From assembly GCA_946886275.1 (NCBI GenBank), contig CAMPIH010000061.1, positions 1 to 11,810 on the forward strand: 11,810 bases of DNA. Reading direction: 5' to 3'. Positions 1 to 5,800 of the stretch are shown here, one piece after another; within the stretch, counting starts at the first letter, position 1; every line of letters starts with the position of its first letter. The notes below the pieces were generated by a model that had not been told where the DNA came from, ran no database searches, and was given only the letters and a program-made list of their open reading frames with translations. A program made the position numbers and the translations under genes. The stretch is from an uncultured Sphingosinicella sp. Its GTDB lineage: Bacteria > Pseudomonadota > Alphaproteobacteria > Sphingomonadales > Sphingomonadaceae.

Positions 1-62
1 CGGGATCGCAGGTCAAGGTCAGCCGTTCCTACCGCGACGTGGTGGCGAGGTTCGTCCACTAG
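1..62 (+). CDS. 3' end of a probable LytTR-family response regulator (partial)
   Basis: Only the last 19 codons are present, read in the frame that starts at base 3 and ends with TAG at 60-62. The tail contains QVKVSRSYRDVVARF, which resembles the final strand and helix of the LytTR DNA-binding domain, where a 'V-S-R-x-Y' motif precedes the last helix. It lies 10 bases upstream of the next start codon, so the two genes are probably co-transcribed. The call rests on a very short segment; the rest of the protein is outside the window, and another regulator family cannot be excluded. Confidence 0.45.
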   Translation, partial: GSQVKVSRSYRDVVARFVH

Positions 63-72
63 AGGAGGCGAC

Positions 73-351
73 ATGCTCCTTCTGATGCTCCTTCAGGCGG
101 CCGCGCAGACCTCCCCTGACATCGTCCTCGATGCGCGGGCCCATGTCCGCGAAGTCCGGATCGAACGACGCGGCGAGACGAGCCTGGAAGTCAGAGGCGG
201 CCCCGGCAGCGACGTCGTCGTCCACAAGCCCGAGACCCGTGGTCGCAGCCGGCTTCGCAACGTCGATGTCGCGGTTCGCGCCGAGGCCCGAATTGCCGAT
301 CCGGAGGAAAATACTCAGCCTGTGGAAACCCCCCAGCCGGAATCTCGTTAG
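73..351 (+). CDS. Small exported protein of unknown function
   Basis: This 92-residue protein starts at an ATG preceded by a strong AGGAGG ribosome-binding site (63-68). The N-terminus is a short hydrophobic stretch (MLLLMLLQAAAQ) that looks like a minimal signal peptide with an A-x-A-type cleavage point near residue 11, so export is likely. The rest is polar, with alternating charged and beta-prone segments (residues 20-70) and an acidic, proline-containing tail. No catalytic motif or cysteine is visible. Its position just after the probable LytTR gene suggests the two form one transcription unit and may work together, but that is inference. I do not recognise a named family. Confidence 0.7.
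   Translation: MLLLMLLQAAAQTSPDIVLDARAHVREVRIERRGETSLEVRGGPGSDVVVHKPETRGRSRLRNVDVAVRAEARIADPEENTQPVETPQPESR
324..349 (+). promoter_or_regulatory. Candidate EcfG-type (general stress sigma factor) promoter
   Basis: GGAAA at 324-328 is followed after 17 bases by CGTT at 346-349. The known alphaproteobacterial EcfG consensus is GGAAC-N16/17-CGTT, so this differs at one base; the overlapping GAAAC-N16-CGTT reading also has one mismatch. Transcription would start near 355-357, just ahead of the AGGGAG ribosome-binding site (363-368) of the exported repeat protein. The geometry fits, but the match is short and overlaps the end of the upstream coding region. Confidence 0.35.
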
Positions 352-376
352 ACCGTCGAAACAGGGAGACAGGCTG

Positions 377-1066
377 ATGCGGAACCGATTCTTGCTCGCT
401 GCCGCTGCGGCGGCCACGGTCTTTCTGGCGGCGTCACCGGCCGCCGCCCAGCGCAACCAGCGCGACGATCAGCCTCAGCCATCCCAGCCCTCGCCGCTGG
501 CGCAGCAGGCTCTGGCGTCGGGAGACCAGCCGGACGTCCTGCTCGACGTTCCCAACCTCTCGGTCGAACAGCTGACGATCGAGGTGAACAATCTCGACGT
601 AGAGCTCGCGCTTCAGGCGCGCCTCGCCAACCTCCTTCACCTCAGCGCCGGTGCGAGCGCGAGCATCGACAACGTCAAGATCGACCTGCGGGGAGTCCGC
701 GCCCAGGCAACCCTGATCGTTCGTCTCGACAATGTCCGGGCGATCATCGAACGCACTCTCCAGACCCTGGACAACAACCCACAGATCGTGACCCAGCTGC
801 TCTCGACGGTCGACAATACGGTGAACACGGTCGGCGGGGTCGCCAACAACGCCGTCGGGACGGTCGGGACGGTCGCTGGCAGCCTCCTCCAGAACGGCGC
901 CGTTCTCGATCTCGCCCGCGCCGGGCTGACCGAAATATCGCGGACGGTGAACAGCGCCGGTCAGACGGTCCGGCGGGTCACCGACAATAGCGGCCAGATC
1001 CTCGAGGTCGTCACCGACAGTGCCAATCGGATCCTGTCTTCGCGGAGGATCGGCACCGGCCAATAA
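377..1066 (+). CDS. Exported repeat-containing protein of unknown function
   Basis: The product is 229 residues. The frame stays open upstream to base 131, but ATG 377 is chosen because AGGGAG (363-368) precedes it and it opens directly into a clear Sec signal peptide (residues 1-24, cleavage after AAA). A Gln/Pro/Asp-rich linker follows (25-55), then an amphipathic region (55-140) containing the phrase IDNVKIDLRGVRAQATLIVRLDNV. Next comes a Val/Asn/Thr/Gly-rich stretch (144-170). The C-terminus has three 11-residue units at 189-199, 200-210 and 211-221, of pattern x-V-T-D/N-S-A/S-G-Q-I-L-x. There are no cysteines or catalytic motifs. The protein is probably periplasmic, secreted or surface-associated. 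Similar 'DNV...RAQA...VRLDNV' proteins occur elsewhere as conserved hypotheticals, which I recall but cannot check here. A possible general stress promoter lies upstream. Confidence 0.8.
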   Translation: MRNRFLLAAAAAATVFLAASPAAAQRNQRDDQPQPSQPSPLAQQALASGDQPDVLLDVPNLSVEQLTIEVNNLDVELALQARLANLLHLSAGASASIDNVKIDLRGVRAQATLIVRLDNVRAIIERTLQTLDNNPQIVTQLLSTVDNTVNTVGGVANNAVGTVGTVAGSLLQNGAVLDLARAGLTEISRTVNSAGQTVRRVTDNSGQILEVVTDSANRILSSRRIGTGQ

Positions 1067-1077
1067 GCGAAACGCGG

Positions 1078-1107
1078 GGGACTCCCGGCCTCCGGCTGCG
1101 GTAGACA
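1078..1107 (+). promoter_or_regulatory. Candidate housekeeping promoter for the PEP mutase-family gene
   Basis: GGGACT (1078-1083) and TAGACA (1102-1107) are separated by 18 bases and lie 20 bases before the ATG at 1127. The same GGACT...TAG layout recurs before the next gene. Both boxes are degenerate, as is common in GC-rich alphaproteobacteria, so this is only a suggestion. Confidence 0.25.
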
Positions 1108-1126
1108 ATATCGTCCGGAGGGAAAA

Positions 1127-1879
1127 ATGGCCGAATCGTTCGAGATCTTCGCCGCGCTCCACGTGCCTGGCGAGCCCTTGATCCTCTACAATGCGTGGGA
1201 TCCTGGAAGCGCCCGAAGCGTCGCCGAGGCCGGCGCCAAGGCGATCGCGACCGGAAGCGCATCGGTCGCCGCCGCACAGGGTTATGCCGACGGCGAGCAA
1301 CTTCCGCTCGAGGCCGCGCTCGCCAATGCGCGCGCGATCGCGGCCTCGGTCGATCTTCCCGTGACGGTGGATTTCGAAGGCGGCTATGCGGTCGAGCCCG
1401 AACTGCTCGCCGCCAATCTGCGCCGCCTGGCGGAATGCGGCGCGGTCGGCTGCAATCTCGAGGACCAGGTGGTGGGCGGCGACGGACTTCATCCGACCGA
1501 CCGCCAGGTCGAGCGCCTCCGCGCCGCGCGCGCCGCAACCGGCGAGGCCTTCTTCATCAACGCCAGAACCGATCTCTTCCTCAAGGCCCGGCGAGAAGAG
1601 CATGACGAGGCCCTGGTGGAAGCGGCGCTCGCCCGGGCCGACGCTTATGCCGAAGCGGGCGCGAGCGGCATCTTCGTCCCCGGCCTCGCCGACCTTCGCC
1701 TGTTCGAACGTTTCTGCGGCGCCTCGCCGCTGCCGGTGAATTTCATGGCCTTTCCGGGCTGTCCGGAGCCGAAACAGATCGCCTCGGCCGGCGCCGCCCG
1801 GATCAGCCACGGCCCCTTCCCCTACAAGCTCGCGATGAAGGCCCTGAAGCAGGCGGCGGAGGCCGCGTTCGGCAATTAG
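1127..1879 (+). CDS. Isocitrate lyase/phosphoenolpyruvate mutase superfamily enzyme
   Basis: The protein is 250 residues, with GGAGGG (1117-1122) four bases before the ATG. It is a single TIM-barrel-type domain of the PEP mutase/ICL superfamily, whose members make or break C-C or C-P bonds in 2-oxo acids and related compounds with Mg2+. Recognisable landmarks are YNAWDPGSA (21-29), TGSASVA (42-48), VDFEGGY (81-87, acidic Mg site), NLEDQ (110-114) and NARTD (145-149). The KKCGH/KRCGH motif that carries the catalytic cysteine of isocitrate and 2-methylisocitrate lyases is absent; that loop reads VVGGDGLHP (115-123). A true lyase of either type is therefore unlikely, and a PEP mutase-like, phosphonopyruvate hydrolase-like or oxaloacetate decarboxylase-like role fits better. 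The substrate cannot be given. It appears to be a stand-alone gene between the exported protein and the cyclase, with no phosphonate gene nearby. Confidence 0.85.
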   Translation: MAESFEIFAALHVPGEPLILYNAWDPGSARSVAEAGAKAIATGSASVAAAQGYADGEQLPLEAALANARAIAASVDLPVTVDFEGGYAVEPELLAANLRRLAECGAVGCNLEDQVVGGDGLHPTDRQVERLRAARAATGEAFFINARTDLFLKARREEHDEALVEAALARADAYAEAGASGIFVPGLADLRLFERFCGASPLPVNFMAFPGCPEPKQIASAGAARISHGPFPYKLAMKALKQAAEAAFGN

Positions 1880-1887
1880 GCGGGACA

Positions 1888-1916
1888 TGGACTCCCCCCG
1901 GCTTCCCGCTTAGCCT
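1888..1916 (+). promoter_or_regulatory. Candidate promoter of the adenylate cyclase gene
   Basis: TGGACT (1888-1893) and TAGCCT (1911-1916) are spaced by 17 bases, beginning 8 bases after the preceding stop codon. A start near 1923 would leave a leader of about 14 bases containing the ribosome-binding site GGAGGGG (1924-1930). The layout matches the candidate promoter of the previous gene. Confidence 0.3.
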
Positions 1917-1928
1917 CCGCCGCGGAGG
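1914..1928 (+). repeat. Inverted repeat covering the cyclase ribosome-binding site
   Basis: CCTCCG (1914-1919) and CGGAGG (1923-1928) are perfect complements around a three-base CCG loop. The right arm contains most of the Shine-Dalgarno sequence used by the ATG at 1937. In an RNA that includes the left arm it could hide that site, but if transcription starts at the candidate promoter the left arm would not be transcribed. Confidence 0.4.
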
Positions 1929-1936
1929 GGCGCCGG

Positions 1937-3202
1937 ATGAGCCTGTTTCCCAGACCTTTCCCGGAGCCGGAGACGGAGCGCCTCTTCCTGCGCTGCGAGC
2001 GGGAGGAACGCGGCCAGCCGATCAGGGCGCTGATCGTCATCGCGATCGCGACCCTTTTGTCCTACATCGTCCTCAACCCGATGCATTTCCCACCCTCGGG
2101 TGTGATTTCCTACACCGCCGCGGCCGGCGTCCTGATCGTCCTGATGAGCGGATTCTTCCTGCTCACCCGAACCCAGGCCTATCTCGACAGGCCCTGGATC
2201 GATCTTCCGATCTTCGTCGCTCTGGCTCTGGCGATGAAGGCACTCACCCTCGTCCTGAATGCCCAGTCGGCCATCACCGGCTTCCCGCCTCATGCGATGG
2301 CTTTGGTGCAGATGGCGATCCTGGTCGTCTTCGCCAGCGTCGGCTTCGCGGGCACGTTCCGGCTCTATCTCGTCTGGGCGTTCGCGGTGCTCGCCTTGTT
2401 CGCCGGCTGGCTTTTCTTCGAGGACGCTTCGCAGATCTCCAAGGTCTATACGCTGACGAACTTCAGCACCTTCTTCGTCTTCGCCGCCTATTTCAACTGG
2501 GACACCGAGCGTCGCGCGCGCAACGTCTTCGCCGCCAATCTCGCTCTCGACGCCGAGCGGAGGAAGACCGAGGAGCTGCTCTACAACGTCCTTCCGCGCG
2601 AGGTCGCGGCCCGCCTTCGAAGCGGCGAAGCCGTCGCCGACGCCTTCTCCGACGTCACCGTCGTCTTCGTCGACCTGGTGGACTTCTCGAAGCTGGCGAA
2701 AAGGCTGTCGCCGGGCCATCTGGTCAGGATCCTCAACCTCTTCTTCTCGGCCGCCGATCGCTGCGCCGAGCGGCACGGGCTCGAGAAGGTCAAGACGATC
2801 GGCGACGCCTATCTGGCGGTGCTCGGCGGAATGGGCTCGGCCGGGCGCGACAGCAGGGGCGCGCTCCATTTCGCCCACGATCTCGTCGCCGAGCTGGAGG
2901 CCCTGTCGGAAGAGAGCGGAATCGCTCTTCAGGTCAGGATCGGAGTCCATACCGGCCCGGTCGTCGGCGGAGTGATCGGAAGCAGCCGCCTGGCTTATGA
3001 TTATTGGGGCGACACGATGAACATCGCCAGCCGGCTCCAGGGAGTCGCTCCGGCCAACGGCATCGCCGTTTCAGAGGCCACCTATTTCCAGACCCGCACG
3101 GTGCAGGCTTACGAAGCCCGCAAGGCGATCTTGAAGGGGATCGGGGAAACGAATGTCTATGTGGCCGCGCTCGGGACGGCCGAACAGGAAGGGAAAGGCT
3201 GA
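1937..3202 (+). CDS. Membrane-bound class III adenylate cyclase
   Basis: The 421-residue protein makes cyclic AMP from ATP at the inner membrane. About six membrane segments fill the N-terminal half (roughly 30-47, 56-77, 90-108, 120-138, 141-161, 172-187). A charged linker follows (188-215) leading into LLYNVLPREVAARL (214-227), the usual entry to this cyclase family. The catalytic domain is complete: metal-binding Asp246 (FVDLVDF) and Asp290 (KTIGDAY), adenine-contacting Lys287 and Asp355, and transition-state residues Asn362 and Arg366 (WGDTMNIASR). Lys plus Asp at the base-selecting positions favours ATP over GTP. No PAS, GAF, HAMP or CHASE domain is visible, so the membrane part itself is probably the sensor. 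GGAGGGG (1924-1930) sets the start. The stop overlaps the next start by one base (TGATG), so the VOC protein is probably translationally coupled to it. Confidence 0.92.
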   Translation: MSLFPRPFPEPETERLFLRCEREERGQPIRALIVIAIATLLSYIVLNPMHFPPSGVISYTAAAGVLIVLMSGFFLLTRTQAYLDRPWIDLPIFVALALAMKALTLVLNAQSAITGFPPHAMALVQMAILVVFASVGFAGTFRLYLVWAFAVLALFAGWLFFEDASQISKVYTLTNFSTFFVFAAYFNWDTERRARNVFAANLALDAERRKTEELLYNVLPREVAARLRSGEAVADAFSDVTVVFVDLVDFSKLAKRLSPGHLVRILNLFFSAADRCAERHGLEKVKTIGDAYLAVLGGMGSAGRDSRGALHFAHDLVAELEALSEESGIALQVRIGVHTGPVVGGVIGSSRLAYDYWGDTMNIASRLQGVAPANGIAVSEATYFQTRTVQAYEARKAILKGIGETNVYVAALGTAEQEGKG

Positions 3203-3579
3203 TGGCGAGGATCACAGGGCTGGGAGGGATTTTCTACAAGGTCGAGGATCCGGAGCGGACCCGAGCCTGGTACCAGGAGATTCTCGGGATCGGCGGCGAA
3301 TGGGGCGCCCATTTCCGCTGGGCCGACGAGCCCCAGGACGATCCCTACAGCCTGGCCAGCCCGTTCAAGGCCTCGACCGACTATTTCGATCCGTCCGCGT
3401 CAAGCTTCATGGTCAATTACCGGGTCGACGATCTCGAGGCCCTGATAGACGAGCTGAAGCGCAAGGGCATCGAGATCCTCGGCACCCAGGACGAGGATTA
3501 TGGAAAGTTCGCCTGGATCCTCGACTGCGACGGGATCAAGATCGAGCTTTGGCAGCAGGCCGGTCCGGCGCCCGCGTGA
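3202..3579 (+). CDS. VOC (glyoxalase/bleomycin-resistance fold) protein lacking usual metal ligands
   Basis: This 125-residue protein is a single VOC unit of two beta-alpha-beta-beta-beta halves. The halves are visible as KVEDPERTRAWYQEILGI (13-30) and YRVDDLEALIDELKRKGI (73-90), ending in DCDGIKIELWQ (108-118). Of the normal metal set only the C-terminal Glu115 is plain; the first ligand position holds Gly or a hydrophobic residue (GGIFYK, 8-13) and the second half starts with SFMVNY (68-73), without His. A metal-dependent glyoxalase or dioxygenase is therefore unlikely, and ligand binding or a divergent activity is more probable. ATG 3202 overlaps the cyclase stop, and the GGGAAAGG within the end of the cyclase gene (3191-3198) can serve as ribosome-binding site. 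The longer open frame upstream is inside the cyclase gene and is not used. Substrate unknown. Confidence 0.85.
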   Translation: MARITGLGGIFYKVEDPERTRAWYQEILGIGGEWGAHFRWADEPQDDPYSLASPFKASTDYFDPSASSFMVNYRVDDLEALIDELKRKGIEILGTQDEDYGKFAWILDCDGIKIELWQQAGPAPA

Positions 3580-3582
3580 CGA

Positions 3583-4827
3583 TCACGCCTTGCGCCGCGG
3601 GCGCCGAAGGAAATCGAAGAAGCCGCCGGCCGCGGTGGACTTGAGCACCGTCGAGCGGAACATCCTGGCCGAGATCCTGATGATGACGACGATCCACAGC
3701 GCCTGCCATGCCAGGGCCAGAAGATGCGGCCAGAGCGCCTCCGATTCGGCGGCGAAAGCGATCATCGCGAGAGGCGAGCTGAACGGCACGACATAAGCGA
3801 GCCAGGTCATCGTTCCGCCGTCGCTTCCGACCGCGGCCATGCCCAGAAGAAGCATCATCAGCTGGAGCAGGGTGATCGGCATCGACAGCGTCTGGATCTC
3901 GCGAATGTTGCTCGCCTGGCCGCCGATCCCGAGGAACAGGGATCCGAGGAGCATGTAGTTGGTCGAATAATAGAGCAGGACGAGGACGATATAGGCCGGC
4001 CAGCCGATCGCGGGCCCGACCTGAGGCGCCGTCATCCAGTCCTGCGCCGCCTGGAAGAAGAAGTAAGCGAGCCCCGCCATTCCGCCCCAGACGGCAAGGC
4101 CGACCAGCGAGATGCCGAGCATGGCGAGAAGCTTGCCCAGGAACACTGCGTCCAGCGGCACCGCGGCGGCGAGCACCTCGATCACCTTGTTCGATTTCTC
4201 CTCGACGAGGTTCGACAGAAGCAGGGTCGCCAGCATCAAGGTCACCATGAAGATGAGCATCTGGCCGAATTGGGCGATGGCGCGGCGGATCGAGCGAAGA
4301 TTGCCGGCCGCCTGTTCGGTCACCACCCGCTCCGCCGCTCCGGCCGGCACCTGCAGACCGGCCGACTCCAAAGCCGCGGTCCGCCGCGCCTCCTCGACGA
4401 GCAGGTTGATCCTCTTGCCGACCCGATCGTCGATCTTGTCAGGGCCGGTCAGCACCGGGCGATCGAGGGTTCCGCTGAAGACGGCGGAATAGCCTTGCTC
4501 CTCGTCCGCCAGGAGCCTTTGCGCCTGGATTCCGACATTCTCGGCGGGAGGGACCGTGCGAAGGATCGGAAAGGCCTGATCGAACGTGCCGCCGACCAGC
4601 CGCGCCCGCGCTTCAGCAAGCGCCTCCTGGGTCTCGCTGTCGGCAACGACGGCGACCACGGGCTGGGCGGCGATCCGGTCCGCTTCGTCGGTCGCGATTC
4701 CCGCACCGATGACGAAACCGAACACCAGCAGCGGCGCGAGAAGGAAGAAGATGAAGCTTCGCGAATAGACGGTGGCGACGAAATCGCGGCGGGCGATGAC
4801 GAAGGCGGCTTCGAACAATCCTGTCAT
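3583..4827 (-). CDS. ABC-2 type exporter permease (NatB-like)
   Basis: The 414-residue protein is the membrane subunit paired with the ATPase encoded just upstream. It has one N-terminal membrane segment (about 25-45), a large extracytoplasmic domain (46-185), and then five or so C-terminal membrane segments (about 188-208, 226-257, 275-300, 313-333, 343-360, 366-385). This is the layout of the ABC2_membrane_3 family. The motif LVEEKSNKVIEVLAAAV (207-223) after the second segment is characteristic of NatB/YhaP-type permeases. Family members export sodium, drugs, peptides or other small molecules, and the substrate here is unknown. Its ATG overlaps the ATPase stop as ATGA (4824-4827). It ends 3 bases from the convergent VOC gene, leaving no room for a separate terminator. 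Confidence 0.9.
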   Translation of the reverse strand: MTGLFEAAFVIARRDFVATVYSRSFIFFLLAPLLVFGFVIGAGIATDEADRIAAQPVVAVVADSETQEALAEARARLVGGTFDQAFPILRTVPPAENVGIQAQRLLADEEQGYSAVFSGTLDRPVLTGPDKIDDRVGKRINLLVEEARRTAALESAGLQVPAGAAERVVTEQAAGNLRSIRRAIAQFGQMLIFMVTLMLATLLLSNLVEEKSNKVIEVLAAAVPLDAVFLGKLLAMLGISLVGLAVWGGMAGLAYFFFQAAQDWMTAPQVGPAIGWPAYIVLVLLYYSTNYMLLGSLFLGIGGQASNIREIQTLSMPITLLQLMMLLLGMAAVGSDGGTMTWLAYVVPFSSPLAMIAFAAESEALWPHLLALAWQALWIVVIIRISARMFRSTVLKSTAAGGFFDFLRRPRRKA

Positions 4828-5792
4828 GCCTTCGACCCCGTCTCGGCGAGCTGGCTTTCCTCCATCTCGCGGGCAGCGGCCTCGCCAGCAATGGCGACGA
4901 ACGCGTCATGGAGGCCGCGCCGCTCGATCGATAGCTCCTCGATTCCGGCGCCGCCGTCGATCAGCGCCTCGAGCAGAGGCTCGATCCCCTTTTTCGGGAG
5001 CTCGAACTGCCAATAGCCGGAGTCGAGCCGGGCGTCGGCGGGAAGCGCCGAGCGCCAGGCGCCATCTTCATTGCGGGTCTTCAGCCGCACCTGCGGCTTC
5101 AGCCGGTCCCGGGCCTTAGCGACCTCGCCTTCGAAGCGGATCCGGCCGCCGGCGATGATCGCGATCCGCTCACACAGGCGCTCGGCATGGGCGATGACAT
5201 GAGTCGAGAAGATGATCGTGGTTCCGGCCGACGCTTCTTCGCGGATGAGGTGCTCGAGCCGGCCCTGGTTGATGGCGTCGAGGCCGGAGAAGGGCTCGTC
5301 GAGCACGACCAGCCGGGGGCGGTGAACGATCGTGCCGAACAGCTGGATCGTCTGCGCCATGCCCTTCGAAAGGCTCTTGATCGGCTTGTCGACATAGTCG
5401 CCCAGGCCATTTTCGGTGAGAAGGATGGCGGCGCGCTTGCGGCCGATCTCGAGCGGGAGGCCGCGCAGGGCGCCCATGAAGGCGATCGCCTCGCTGGTCG
5501 TCATCGCCGGGTAGAGACCGCGCTCTTCGGGCAGGTAACCGACGATCTTCGCCGCCTCGAGCGGCCGTTCGTGCCCGAGCAGGCTCCGCTGCCCCTCGTC
5601 CGGCTCGATGATTCCGAGCAGAATCCGAAGCGTGGTGGTTTTCCCGGCGCCGTTCGGCCCCAATATGCCGTATATGCTGCCCTCGGGGACGGCGAGGTCG
5701 ATACCACGGACGGCAGGCTTGCCGTCAAAGGCCTTGGTCAGGCCCCGGGCTTCGATCGCTACGCCAGCTGACACGGAATTTTTCGCCCCCAC
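4824..5792 (-). CDS. ABC transporter ATP-binding protein (NatA-like)
   Basis: This 322-residue cytoplasmic ATPase drives the adjacent permease. Visible motifs are Walker A GPNGAGKTT (45-53), YLPEERGLYP (86-95, where the Q-loop glutamine is Glu as in many NatA-type exporters), signature LSKGM (141-145), Walker B LVVLDEP (161-167) with D-loop SGLD (169-172), and the switch His198. The C-terminal 90 residues match the DUF4162-type extension found on such ATPases. The listed start is GTG at 5792, which has no clear ribosome-binding site. GTG at 5774 (codon 7) would give a 316-residue protein that begins at a more usual distance from the first strand and has a G-rich run upstream. On the - strand, TTGCCT-N18-CTATCC ending at 5803 could be a promoter, which would make the 5792 start nearly leaderless. 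It is divergent from queG with only 8 bases between the listed starts. Confidence 0.92.
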   Translation of the reverse strand: MGAKNSVSAGVAIEARGLTKAFDGKPAVRGIDLAVPEGSIYGILGPNGAGKTTTLRILLGIIEPDEGQRSLLGHERPLEAAKIVGYLPEERGLYPAMTTSEAIAFMGALRGLPLEIGRKRAAILLTENGLGDYVDKPIKSLSKGMAQTIQLFGTIVHRPRLVVLDEPFSGLDAINQGRLEHLIREEASAGTTIIFSTHVIAHAERLCERIAIIAGGRIRFEGEVAKARDRLKPQVRLKTRNEDGAWRSALPADARLDSGYWQFELPKKGIEPLLEALIDGGAGIEELSIERRGLHDAFVAIAGEAAAREMEESQLAETGSKA

Positions 5793-5800
5793 GAAGGAAA

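Noticed and set aside
1075..1087. CGGG-GGACT-CCCG hairpin after the exported repeat protein
   Set aside because: It has a four-base stem and no T-run, and it overlaps the candidate promoter of the next gene.
434..1888. 484-codon open frame on the - strand
   Set aside because: It lies opposite the exported repeat protein and the PEP mutase-family enzyme, both of which have ribosome-binding sites and recognisable features. Its translation is low-complexity Arg/Gly/Glu-rich, typical of antisense frames in GC-rich DNA.
1910..2950. 346-codon open frame on the - strand
   Set aside because: It is antisense to the adenylate cyclase, and the Asp/Glu/Arg-rich translation has no recognisable domain.
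3724..5016. 430-codon open frame on the + strand
   Set aside because: It runs opposite the ABC permease and ATPase, whose motifs are unmistakable; its own translation is charged low-complexity sequence.
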